Shown: positions 1-5,892 of the stretch, one piece after another | How positions within the stretch are numbered: position 1 is the first letter of the stretch | How the letters are laid out: each line of letters starts with the position of its first letter | Source: a bacterium | GTDB taxonomy: Bacteria; Blakebacterota; Blakebacteria; Blakebacterales; Blakebacteraceae | Assembly: GCA_025774205.1 (NCBI GenBank) | Contig: JALGWK010000132.1 | Coordinates: 1-8,227 of the forward strand | Direction of reading: 5' to 3' | DNA: 8,227 nucleotides | Position numbers and translations under genes: made by a program | Notes under the pieces: model-generated | What the model was told of the DNA's origin: nothing | Seen by the model: the letters and a program-made list of their open reading frames with translations, nothing else | The model's database searches: none

Positions 1-8
1 GTGTTCAT
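1..8 (-). CDS. Start of a divergent gene, cut by the window edge
   Basis: On the minus strand an ATG at 8-6 is followed by AAC and the first two bases of a Thr codon, so only Met-Asn-Thr is visible. A strong Shine-Dalgarno GAGGAG (complement of 17-22) lies 8 bases upstream of it. That spacing and quality are better than chance would usually give, so I read this as the true start of a gene transcribed leftward, away from the lipoprotein gene. Nothing can be said about its product. Confidence 0.45.
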
Positions 9-276
9 GGGGATGTCTCCTCGGTGTTGCTGCCGATCGCGGCATGCGGTACAACGGCTCATGACAGAGCAGGATCAGGCGGGCGCGGATCCAGGATGTC
101 ACAGTCATTACCTCTAGGTGCCATCAAGTTATTCAACGGATACCGGACTTCTACTCTGAATGAGGGATCAAGGGAAGGAAAAAACCGTATTGCAGTGTGA
201 TCGAAGGCTCTCCGGTATGCGTCGAACCGTCAGATACCGGACGGTCAACCCGACACCGTTAAGGAACCTGCAACGC
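9..276. promoter_or_regulatory. Divergent intergenic region with a triple ATACCGGA motif
   Basis: This 268-base stretch lies between the divergent start at 8 and the lipoprotein start at 277. The 8-mer ATACCGGA occurs three times: direct at 140-147 and 234-241, inverted at 211-218. The two direct copies are part of a 10-bp repeat, GATACCGGAC (139-148 and 233-242). The inverted copy can pair with the 234-241 copy, and ACCGTC (226-231) can pair with GACGGT (240-245), so two alternative small hairpins overlap in the leader. I found no convincing -35/-10 pair in either direction. An operator or leader role is inference. Confidence 0.3.
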
Positions 277-1080
277 ATGCAGAACAAGAGACCACGGGCG
301 CTCAGCCGTTTCGTATTGCTGCTCATCTGCACCGGTCTGCTCGCCGGTTGCGGCCTCGACCTGCTCACCAGGAGGGATCGGGATGAACCGTCAGGCCCGG
401 TCCAGGTCATGTTCATCGGCAACAGCCTGACCGGGTGGGGAGATACCCTCTCTCAATTCGAGGCGTTGGCCGAGGCCGCCGATATCGATGTTGTCGTGGG
501 CAATGCCGCCCGGAACAGCGTACGCCTGACTGAGCATATTGAGTCATATGAGACCAAGGCAATGATTGCGGAGCGGTTGTGGGACTATATCGTTCTGCAG
601 GGAAGCAGCTATCTGATCGCCTTCCCCGATTCGATCGAGGTGGTCGCGCAGCCCTATGAGATCCTTCAAACGATCATCCGGAACAACTCATGGAAAACCC
701 GGATCGTGCTCTTCATGGACTGGTCAATGGATCCGGTGCCTGGCGGCAACTACACCTTCAGCGAATTCTCACAGATGCTCCATGACGGCACCCTGCTGCT
801 GGCGAACCGTCTCAAATGCATGGTGGCACCGATAGGTTGGATGTGGAAGAGGGTGCGTGAGGAACGACCCACCCTGCAACTTCAGAAGGATACGGTGCAT
901 CCGAATCTGGCCGGGGGATACCTGCAGGCGTGCGTCTATTTCGCCACGATCTTCCGGAAGAGTCCGGTCGGGAATGACTACACCGGCAGGCTCGACGAGG
1001 AGGTCGCGGCCTACCTTCAGCAGACCGCCGCCGATATAGTGCTGAAGAACCGCTCGAAGTGGCGCCTGTCCGGATCGTGA
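277..1080 (+). CDS. SGNH/GDSL-hydrolase-like lipoprotein (DUF4886-like)
   Basis: A 267-aa exported protein. Residues 1-24 are a lipoprotein signal: basic N-terminus, hydrophobic run 12-23, then lipobox L22-A23-G24 with lipidation Cys25. The rest resembles SGNH hydrolases of the DUF4886 kind. The block-I motif F-I-G-N-S is at 46-50, with Ser50 as candidate nucleophile. The W-D-Y-I-V-L-Q strand ends just before Gly109-Ser110-Ser111. Block V is D205-T-V-H208-P-N, the expected Asp/His pair. Such enzymes remove acyl or acetyl groups, often from carbohydrates; the substrate here is unknown. I chose the ATG at 277 over an in-frame ATG at 160 because it puts the signal peptide at the N-terminus and has AAGGA at 261-265. 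The longer form would carry a 39-residue Arg-rich extension before the signal. Gly109 stands where I recall an acidic residue in relatives (L-Q-E-Q-S). The gene stands alone, convergent with the respiratory operon. Confidence 0.75.
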   Translation: MQNKRPRALSRFVLLLICTGLLAGCGLDLLTRRDRDEPSGPVQVMFIGNSLTGWGDTLSQFEALAEAADIDVVVGNAARNSVRLTEHIESYETKAMIAERLWDYIVLQGSSYLIAFPDSIEVVAQPYEILQTIIRNNSWKTRIVLFMDWSMDPVPGGNYTFSEFSQMLHDGTLLLANRLKCMVAPIGWMWKRVREERPTLQLQKDTVHPNLAGGYLQACVYFATIFRKSPVGNDYTGRLDEEVAAYLQQTAADIVLKNRSKWRLSGS

Positions 1081-1106
1081 CCGGTCCCTGATATCCCGAC
1101 CGGTCA
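1078..1106. terminator. Inverted repeat between convergent genes, possible bidirectional terminator
   Basis: TGACCGGT (1078-1085) and ACCGGTCA (1099-1106) form a perfect 8-bp stem with a 13-base loop. It begins at the stop codon of the lipoprotein gene and lies 34 bases beyond the stop of the minus-strand bd-like gene. The position suits transcription termination from both sides. No U-tract follows on either strand, so intrinsic termination is not assured. Confidence 0.35.
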
Positions 1107-1139
1107 GCCGGGTATCGTCGTTACTGTCGGGCCGATCGG

Positions 1140-2258
1140 TCAGTCGCTCTCCGCTATCCCCTCCAACCGCTCCCGGGCGCCCTCGGCCATCCGCGGGAAG
1201 ACCTTCACCATCAGCACCCCCAGGAGGGTGGCGCCCCCGACCAACGTGACCAGGAAGAGTACGAACATCCCCCACTGGGCCTGGACCGGAACCGAGGAGA
1301 GCGTGAAGTACGGTCGGAGCACCTCCATCCGGACCTGATCGCGGAAGATCACCATCGAGGCAATGATGATCACCATGCCGAGTGAAGCGATCAGGGGCGA
1401 TCGCACACTGCTGGTCCCCACCGCGGCGCGGGCGAAGAAGATCGTCACTCCCAGACCGAGCAGGCCGGTGATGAAGAGTGGCAGGGTGGCGCCGGTCGTG
1501 CTCCACATGGCGTTGAGGCTCTCTGCCTGTGTCAGCAGGAGACCGATGGCCGCGATCGCCCAGAGCATCGGGGAGATGAGAACCGCTCTGAACCCGAATC
1601 GCTGTGACCGGTCGGCTTCATCCTCCATCCCCCACCGGCGCAGGTAGATCCCCCGCCAGATGAGAGCGAGCCCGGCCGCTGCCAGGGAACCGCCGGTGAA
1701 GAGAAGAAAACGGGGCAGGAGGGAAGGCTCACCATGGGTGAGAACCCCTCCACCGGGATGATCGGTGTAGAGCCGGAGGAGTTTCTGCGGGCTCATGGTG
1801 AGGGTGAAGTTGTTGACGTAGATGAAGCCGATGTAGAGGAGCAGAACCCCGGCAACCGCCACGATCGGCCAGCGTGACCGCTCGCCCTTCGCGCGGCTGA
1901 ACTTGAAGTAGTAGAACCCGAGATAGGCCAGGATCATGACCGGGATCACCTGGATCCAGAAAGCGCCCATGATCACCGAGGAGCTGTAGAACAGCTGCCC
2001 GTAGAGGACCTGCACGAAGAGGAGGGGAGGGATACCCAGGGTGATCAGGTAGGAGACTCCGAGCGGGAGCCCCGAACCGAGGAAGTGACCGATCCCACGG
2101 TACTCCTCATCCTTCCTGAAACGGGTCCAGAGGTAGAGGATCACGCTCCCCAGCGTGAAGTTCATCGCGAGGAAATGCAGGGTCAGCGTCAGGTAGGCCA
2201 GCGACTGGATGAGCCAGGGCGGCAGGGCGAAGCCGAGCGGATCGGGGGAGGGGATCAT
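1140..2258 (-). CDS. CydA-like membrane subunit lacking most haem ligands
   Basis: A 372-aa integral membrane protein with about nine hydrophobic segments (roughly 14-44, 65-85, 92-117, 130-148, 181-204, 224-243, 259-278, 288-306, 328-352). By eye it resembles cytochrome bd subunit I: in helix 1 His28, followed nine residues on by Gly37, matches the E. coli CydA H19/G28 pattern. It also parallels its upstream neighbour, for example P-S-L-L near 178-181, then Arg183, and the R-P-Y motif at 315-317. The Glu that binds the b595/d pair (E99 in E. coli) is Gln103 here, no Met matches M393, and Arg183 sits near the H186 position. It is therefore probably a haem-poor structural partner, standing where CydB would be. 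Its ATG overlaps the upstream stop by 4 bases (ATGA), with a purine-rich GGAAGGGGG before it, so the two genes are translationally coupled. There is no haem-c motif. The family placement is inference from pattern, not a search. Confidence 0.7.
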   Translation of the reverse strand: MIPSPDPLGFALPPWLIQSLAYLTLTLHFLAMNFTLGSVILYLWTRFRKDEEYRGIGHFLGSGLPLGVSYLITLGIPPLLFVQVLYGQLFYSSSVIMGAFWIQVIPVMILAYLGFYYFKFSRAKGERSRWPIVAVAGVLLLYIGFIYVNNFTLTMSPQKLLRLYTDHPGGGVLTHGEPSLLPRFLLFTGGSLAAAGLALIWRGIYLRRWGMEDEADRSQRFGFRAVLISPMLWAIAAIGLLLTQAESLNAMWSTTGATLPLFITGLLGLGVTIFFARAAVGTSSVRSPLIASLGMVIIIASMVIFRDQVRMEVLRPYFTLSSVPVQAQWGMFVLFLVTLVGGATLLGVLMVKVFPRMAEGARERLEGIAESD

Positions 2259-3607
2259 CGTCCGCCCCCTTCCACGGTTCCGGTGATCTCAGGTTCTACG
2301 ACCACCTCCCCGTGTTGCGAGACGATCCAGTTGCTGAGGGCCGCCCGGTCCTCGGCGGTTCCCTGGAAGGGGGGCATGACGCCGCTCTCGTGCATGGTCT
2401 CCAGCCATCTCGATCCGAATTCCGGGGTCCATTCCTCCGTGCGTTGCCCGAGTGAGCGGTAGGCGTCCCAGGTGTGGCAGCTGACACACTGCAGCCGGAA
2501 GATCCATTCCCCGTGCTCCATGCTCATCGGCTCGACCTCTGGTCGCCACCGGGCCCTCGAGAGGAAGGGTTCCCCCATCAGGGCGGGATCCTCGCTGTCG
2601 TGCTTCCAGAGCGAGTTGGAATAGAGCACGTTATAGATCACGTAGGGCTTGCGGGCCATCTCGCGGAAGAACTCCGCTCCCATGAATCCGAACTGGGCGA
2701 TGAGGAAGAGCGCGATCGCGCCGGCCGTGGTGGCGGCCTTCGGGCGGATGGCGATGACGAGTGCCCCAAGGACGATGAAGAAGCCGCTGATCATCGCCAG
2801 CCAGAAATAGCGATTGAGGGCTTCAAGCCGCCCTCCGAACACCCCGGTCGATCCCTCCCGGAAGAGGTCGACGGTGGCCTGGGGCAGGGTCGACCAGTAC
2901 CAGATGAGAAGGAAGGGGATGATGACCGCGGCCGGCAGCACCCACCTGGCCGAGAATCGGATGACCCGGTTCCGGAAACCGTCATCGCCGTTGATCCTGG
3001 TGGCCACGATGATGCCGAAGAGCCCGCCCATCATGAACATGATCAGGGTCCTGATCAGCAGGGAGGGGAAGTAGCCGGGGTTGAAGAAGCCGGCCCAGAT
3101 GCTCGTGCTCTCGAGGCTCCAGGCGCCGGGAGTGAGCATGAAGGTGAGGATGCCGTTGATGACGAAGAGCGACCCCCAGGCGATCACGAAGTAGGCCCCG
3201 GCCAGGAAGATCTGCATCCGGCGCGAGTTCTTCTGCCAGCCGTAGAAGTAGAGGTAGAGGACCGTCAGCTCCCCGAGGAACATCACCCATTCGATCGCCC
3301 AGGCGAAGACGAACTGGTGGATCAGGAGGCTCGTTCCCTCGGGACTCGCCAGCTGGATCGAGAACCAGATGCCGACGCCCGTCACCGCTCCGAGCACGGT
3401 CGTATAGACCAGGAACCAGGTGGCGTATTTCCGCAGCCAGGCGCGGATCGCGTCACCATTCGACTGCCGGTCCGACCACACCTCGGCGATGAAGAGGAAC
3501 GCCCCGCCGCCGATGGCGAGATGCGCGATAAGCATGTGGATCACCGCGATGATGGCGACAACGAGACCGGCCCCGAGGAAGGGGATATCCCAGACCGGGT
3601 AGTTCAT
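2255..3607 (-). CDS. Cytochrome bd-like subunit I fused to a C-terminal haem-c domain
   Basis: A 450-aa protein. Residues 1-312 form eight membrane helices patterned on CydA: His24 in helix 1 with Gly33 and Glu42 at the same offsets as E. coli H19/G28/E37; Glu106 and Glu113 in helix 3 (E99/E107); Met272 in helix 7 (M393); and A-R-K-P-Y at 318-322 where CydA has G-R-Q-P-W. The segment between helices 6 and 7 is only about 25 residues, so the CydA quinol-binding Q-loop is missing. The ninth CydA helix is also missing. Instead, residues 330-450 hold a mono-haem c domain, C374-V-S-C377-H378 (bases 2474-2488), with Met411 in M-P-P as likely distal ligand. It probably takes electrons through haem c rather than from quinol. 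GGGAG lies 7 bases before the ATG. It follows cytochrome b after 37 bases and overlaps the next gene by 4. Reduction of O2 is inferred; the position of the b558 ligand H186 appears to be Arg186. Confidence 0.82.
   Translation of the reverse strand: MNYPVWDIPFLGAGLVVAIIAVIHMLIAHLAIGGGAFLFIAEVWSDRQSNGDAIRAWLRKYATWFLVYTTVLGAVTGVGIWFSIQLASPEGTSLLIHQFVFAWAIEWVMFLGELTVLYLYFYGWQKNSRRMQIFLAGAYFVIAWGSLFVINGILTFMLTPGAWSLESTSIWAGFFNPGYFPSLLIRTLIMFMMGGLFGIIVATRINGDDGFRNRVIRFSARWVLPAAVIIPFLLIWYWSTLPQATVDLFREGSTGVFGGRLEALNRYFWLAMISGFFIVLGALVIAIRPKAATTAGAIALFLIAQFGFMGAEFFREMARKPYVIYNVLYSNSLWKHDSEDPALMGEPFLSRARWRPEVEPMSMEHGEWIFRLQCVSCHTWDAYRSLGQRTEEWTPEFGSRWLETMHESGVMPPFQGTAEDRAALSNWIVSQHGEVVVEPEITGTVEGGGR
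2474..2488 (-). other. CXXCH covalent haem-c site
   Basis: These bases encode Cys-Val-Ser-Cys-His, residues 374-378 of the bd-like fusion. It is the only CXXCH motif I see in the respiratory gene cluster, so it is the sole candidate for the cytochrome c1/f function of the Rieske/cytochrome b complex. Confidence 0.9.
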
Positions 3608-3644
3608 CTTCCGGCTCCCATCGAATGGTGCACTGACTGCGCGC

Positions 3645-4748
3645 TCATGAGAGTCCTCCCCAGACGGTGAAGAGGAGGAGCCCGAGGAGGGCCACGATCC
3701 CGATCTTTGTCACGAGCCTTCCCCGGTCATCGGCCGGGATGCTCCGGTCGAGGAATGGGACCGTCAGGATCCCGATCGGGATCATCGTCCAGAGGAACAT
3801 GCCGACCGCCTCGATCTTCCCCGGAAAGAGTTTCAGGAGCTGGAACTGGGAGAGGAAATACCACTCCGGTTTGATGCCCGCCGGGGCCGATCCGAAAGGA
3901 TCCGCTTCCGGTGACAGTCCCCGCGGCCAGACCGCGGAGATCGCGACCAGCAGAGCCCCCATGCAGAGCCAGATCGGGATCTCGCCGAACATGAACTCGG
4001 AGAAGAACTTCTCGTATTTCTTCTGCTCCGGGGGAAGGGCCGCGAAGAAATCGGGTTCACTCACTCCCTGGACCTGGATGAAGAAGAGGTGGAGCCCGAT
4101 GATGGTAAGGATGGTCACCGGCAGGACCATGACGTGCAGGGTGTAGAACCGGCCGATGGTGTCGACGGTCACTTCCGGACCGCCCCGGGCGAGGTCGGCC
4201 AGCCACATTCCCAGCAGGGGCGCCTTCTCCACTTCGGCGATCCCGACCCGGGTGGCGAAGAAGGCCAGGTCATCCCACGGCAGGAGATAGCCGGAGAAAC
4301 CGAAGACGAGCGTGACGGCGAAGAGGAGCGCGCCGCTGAGCCAGGTGAACTCCCGCGGTTCCCGGTATGCCTTCATGAAGAAGGTGCTGAAGAGGTGGAT
4401 GAATAAAGCCAGGGTCATCAGGTTGGCGCTCCAGTGATGGATGCTCCTGATCACGGCCCCGAAGGGGACCTCCATCACGATGCGCTGGACCGACATCCAC
4501 GGTTCAGCCGGCCGGTAGTAGACCATCAGCAGGACACCGGTGATCACCTGGACGATGAAGAAGAAGAGTGCCAGCCCGCCCATGTTGTACCAGACCGAAT
4601 GTCTATGCTTCGGAACGACCTTGCCCTCCAGGTGTTCGTATGTTCTCCAGACAGGGAAACGCTGCAGGAACCAGCGTGAGAGCAGGCCCGATCGGGTATC
4701 GGGAGCCGGGAGCCGCTCCTCGGCTTCTGCCGGGATCTCGTATTTCAT
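3645..4748 (-). CDS. Cytochrome b (fused b6 and subunit IV) of a Rieske/cytochrome b complex
   Basis: A 367-aa membrane protein with seven helices, four b6-like and three subunit-IV-like, in one chain. It oxidises quinol at the outer face and recycles one electron through two b haems. Haem ligands are visible: H104 and H118 in helix B (13 residues between) and H205 and H220 in helix D (14 between). The 14-residue helix-D spacing is the b6-type pattern, not the bc1 type. The Qo motif P294-E-W-Y297 sits before helix F. The residue matching Cys35 of b6, which anchors the extra haem ci, is Asn55 (Y-N-M-G-G), so that haem is probably not covalently bound. The ATG overlaps the Rieske stop by 4 bases (ATGA), showing coupled translation. 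The ribosome-binding site is weak (AGGCAGG), as expected for a coupled start. A 37-base gap follows before the bd-like fusion gene. Confidence 0.93.
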   Translation of the reverse strand: MKYEIPAEAEERLPAPDTRSGLLSRWFLQRFPVWRTYEHLEGKVVPKHRHSVWYNMGGLALFFFIVQVITGVLLMVYYRPAEPWMSVQRIVMEVPFGAVIRSIHHWSANLMTLALFIHLFSTFFMKAYREPREFTWLSGALLFAVTLVFGFSGYLLPWDDLAFFATRVGIAEVEKAPLLGMWLADLARGGPEVTVDTIGRFYTLHVMVLPVTILTIIGLHLFFIQVQGVSEPDFFAALPPEQKKYEKFFSEFMFGEIPIWLCMGALLVAISAVWPRGLSPEADPFGSAPAGIKPEWYFLSQFQLLKLFPGKIEAVGMFLWTMIPIGILTVPFLDRSIPADDRGRLVTKIGIVALLGLLLFTVWGGLS

Positions 4749-5227
4749 GACCCTGCCTCACTCTCGCCGCCCCCGGTCAACCGGTAGACATGGAGGAGTC
4801 CGTCCTCCTCCACGACTCCCAGTTCTGTAAGGGGACGGGGTGGGGGGCCGGCGATGTTCCTGCCTTCGAGGTCGTAGGTGCCGCCGTGACAGTGGCAGTA
4901 TATCCGCTCACCCTCGAAGGCCACGTTGCATCCGGCGTGGGTACACTTCGAGTCGAAGGCCTTCAGGGTTCCGCTCTGATTCCGGAAGATCAGCAGACCG
5001 CGATTCCCGTACTTGCCGTTGCCGCCCATGCCGGGTTGCGAGACTTCCGCGGAAGTGATCTTCTCGACCAGGGCCCGCCCATCCTCACCGAAAGGATCGG
5101 GAGGCGCCTGGGGACTGAGGTAGCGGAATACGGGGTAGATAGCCGCCGCGAGCCAGCCGAGACCGACCGCGCCGAGGAATCCGAGGAACCCCCGTCGGGA
5201 TCGTTCTGTACCCTCCGCCTCTTTCAT
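4745..5227 (-). CDS. Rieske [2Fe-2S] protein, Tat-exported
   Basis: A 160-aa protein that carries electrons from quinol at cytochrome b to a c-type haem outside the membrane. The N-terminus has a twin-arginine motif S10-R-R-G-F-L15 followed by a hydrophobic helix to about 35, probably an uncleaved anchor. The cluster motifs are C95-T-H97-A-G-C100 and C111-H-C113-H114-G-G. Ligands are C95, H97, C111 and H114, and C100-C113 is the likely disulfide. The G-P-P-P-R-P-L loop follows. The Ser that hydrogen-bonds the cluster in high-potential Rieske proteins is Gly116, while the Tyr is kept (Tyr118), which suggests a lower potential suited to menaquinol. I chose the ATG at 5227 over an in-frame one at 5275: AGGAGA at 5235-5240 is 7 bases from it, and the Tat motif is then near the N-terminus. 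It starts 16 bases after the PhoU-like fragment and overlaps cytochrome b by 4. Confidence 0.93.
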   Translation of the reverse strand: MKEAEGTERSRRGFLGFLGAVGLGWLAAAIYPVFRYLSPQAPPDPFGEDGRALVEKITSAEVSQPGMGGNGKYGNRGLLIFRNQSGTLKAFDSKCTHAGCNVAFEGERIYCHCHGGTYDLEGRNIAGPPPRPLTELGVVEEDGLLHVYRLTGGGESEAGS

Positions 5228-5243
5228 GGGATTCTCTCCTGTG

Positions 5244-5522
5244 TCAGGTACCCCACTCTTCGGGTGTGGCCTCACCCTTCTCTCTGAATCCTATCCGATA
5301 GTAAGGATTGATGATACTGGTCGCGACGTTCTTGATATGGGCGCTGATGCGCTTGAGGTATCTGATATAGAGGGCTGCCACGACCGCGACCCCGCAGCCG
5401 CCGGAGAGGACCCCGCCGGTCTTCAGTAGCTTGATATTCGACTCCACCAGCTTCACGACCAGTTCGTGATCCGCGAGGATCTTCCGGGCGCTCTCCTCAT
5501 CGTTGTTCATCGTCGATCTCAC
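5244..5522 (-). CDS. PhoU-like protein, C-terminal half (split gene)
   Basis: Codes for up to 92 aa from a GTG at 5522, or 88 aa from an ATG at 5510. It looks like the second helical bundle of a PhoU-domain protein: the segment Y-I-R-Y-L-K-R-I-S-A-H-I-K-N (about 52-65) and the ending N-P-Y-Y-R-I-G (72-78) are typical of PhoU-like proteins found beside Na/Pi cotransporters. PhoU proteins regulate phosphate uptake and signalling in the cytoplasm. The preceding frame carries the first half and overlaps this one by 26 bases. The only good ribosome-binding sequence, GGAGG, is 12 bases before the GTG, so if this half is made separately it is probably by coupling. Deleting 10 bases in the overlap fuses both halves into one 205-codon frame. 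It may be a broken gene, or a real two-polypeptide PhoU. Confidence 0.7.
   Translation of the reverse strand: MRSTMNNDEESARKILADHELVVKLVESNIKLLKTGGVLSGGCGVAVVAALYIRYLKRISAHIKNVATSIINPYYRIGFREKGEATPEEWGT
5497..5511 (-). repeat. 5-bp direct repeats flanking the PhoU frame break
   Basis: On the minus strand GATGA occurs twice with a 10-base period (complement of 5507-5511 and 5497-5501), separated by ACAAC. Removing one 10-base period joins the codons for E-I-D-D directly to E-E-S-A-R, restoring a continuous PhoU-like frame. Confidence 0.7.
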
Positions 5523-5871
5523 TGGGATCGAATACCTCCGGCAGGTCCTGGGCCAGTTCCACGATGTTCTTGGTGAAATCCCCGATCCGCTCGATGTCGA
5601 TGACGATGGCGGTCAGTACAAGGGCGTGATTGGCATCCGGGTTCTGCGATATGGCGAGATGAGTGACGATCTTCCGCCTGACACTCCGTTCGTATTTGTT
5701 GATCTGCCGGTCCCGTTCATAGATGTCGTATTCCAGACGGCCTTTCTCCCGAAGGGATGCAACCGCGTCGGTGAACATGATATGTGACGTCTTGAGCATG
5801 ATGATGGCCTCTTTGAAGGCTTCATCAGTGAGACTGTCCTTTCTAAACAACTGGAAAATCTGTTTCCACAT
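5497..5871 (-). CDS. PhoU-like protein, N-terminal half (split gene)
   Basis: Codes for 124 aa, all helical in appearance, with no membrane segment. It has the first PhoU bundle: a start of the form M-W-K-Q-I-F-Q-L-F, the stretch Y-E-R-D-R-Q-I-N-K-Y-E-R-S-V-R-R-K (51-67) and I-D-I-E94-R-I-G-D98-F (91-99). The last contains the ExxxD metal-binding motif of PhoU. Such proteins act on phosphate transporters; here the partner is the Na/Pi cotransporter whose gene ends 21 bases upstream. GGGAG is 9 bases before the ATG. The frame stops at TGA (5499-5497), only about half way through the usual length of these proteins (around 200-230 aa as I recall). The other half continues in a different frame. 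Confidence 0.75.
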   Translation of the reverse strand: MWKQIFQLFRKDSLTDEAFKEAIIMLKTSHIMFTDAVASLREKGRLEYDIYERDRQINKYERSVRRKIVTHLAISQNPDANHALVLTAIVIDIERIGDFTKNIVELAQDLPEVFDPSEIDDEQR

Positions 5872-5892
5872 AACGGGTCACTCCCTCAGGTA

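Noticed and set aside
160-276. Longer N-terminus for the lipoprotein from the ATG at 160
   Set aside because: It would put 39 Arg-rich residues before a normal lipoprotein signal peptide; the ATG at 277 has its own AAGGA and gives a standard lipoprotein.
769-1506. A 245-codon minus-strand open frame across the end of the lipoprotein gene and the convergent gap
   Set aside because: It overlaps two well-supported genes, is dominated by Arg, Gly, Asp and Pro, and would run through the inverted repeat at 1078-1106.
1140-3607. Haem-copper oxidase or alternative complex III subunits
   Set aside because: There is no helix pattern or histidine set of haem-copper oxidases; the His/Glu/Met layout and the R-K-P-Y motif match cytochrome bd subunit I instead.
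2474-3670. A 398-codon open frame on the plus strand, antisense to the bd-like fusion gene
   Set aside because: Its product is a low-complexity run of Asp, Glu, Gly, Pro and Arg with no recognisable domain, as expected opposite a GC-rich membrane-protein gene. The minus strand carries clear CydA motifs and CXXCH.
5490-5530. Programmed ribosomal frameshifting as the way to join the two PhoU halves
   Set aside because: No slippery heptamer of the X-XXY-YYZ kind or other homopolymeric slip site is seen in the overlap, whereas the 10-base repeat explains the break directly.
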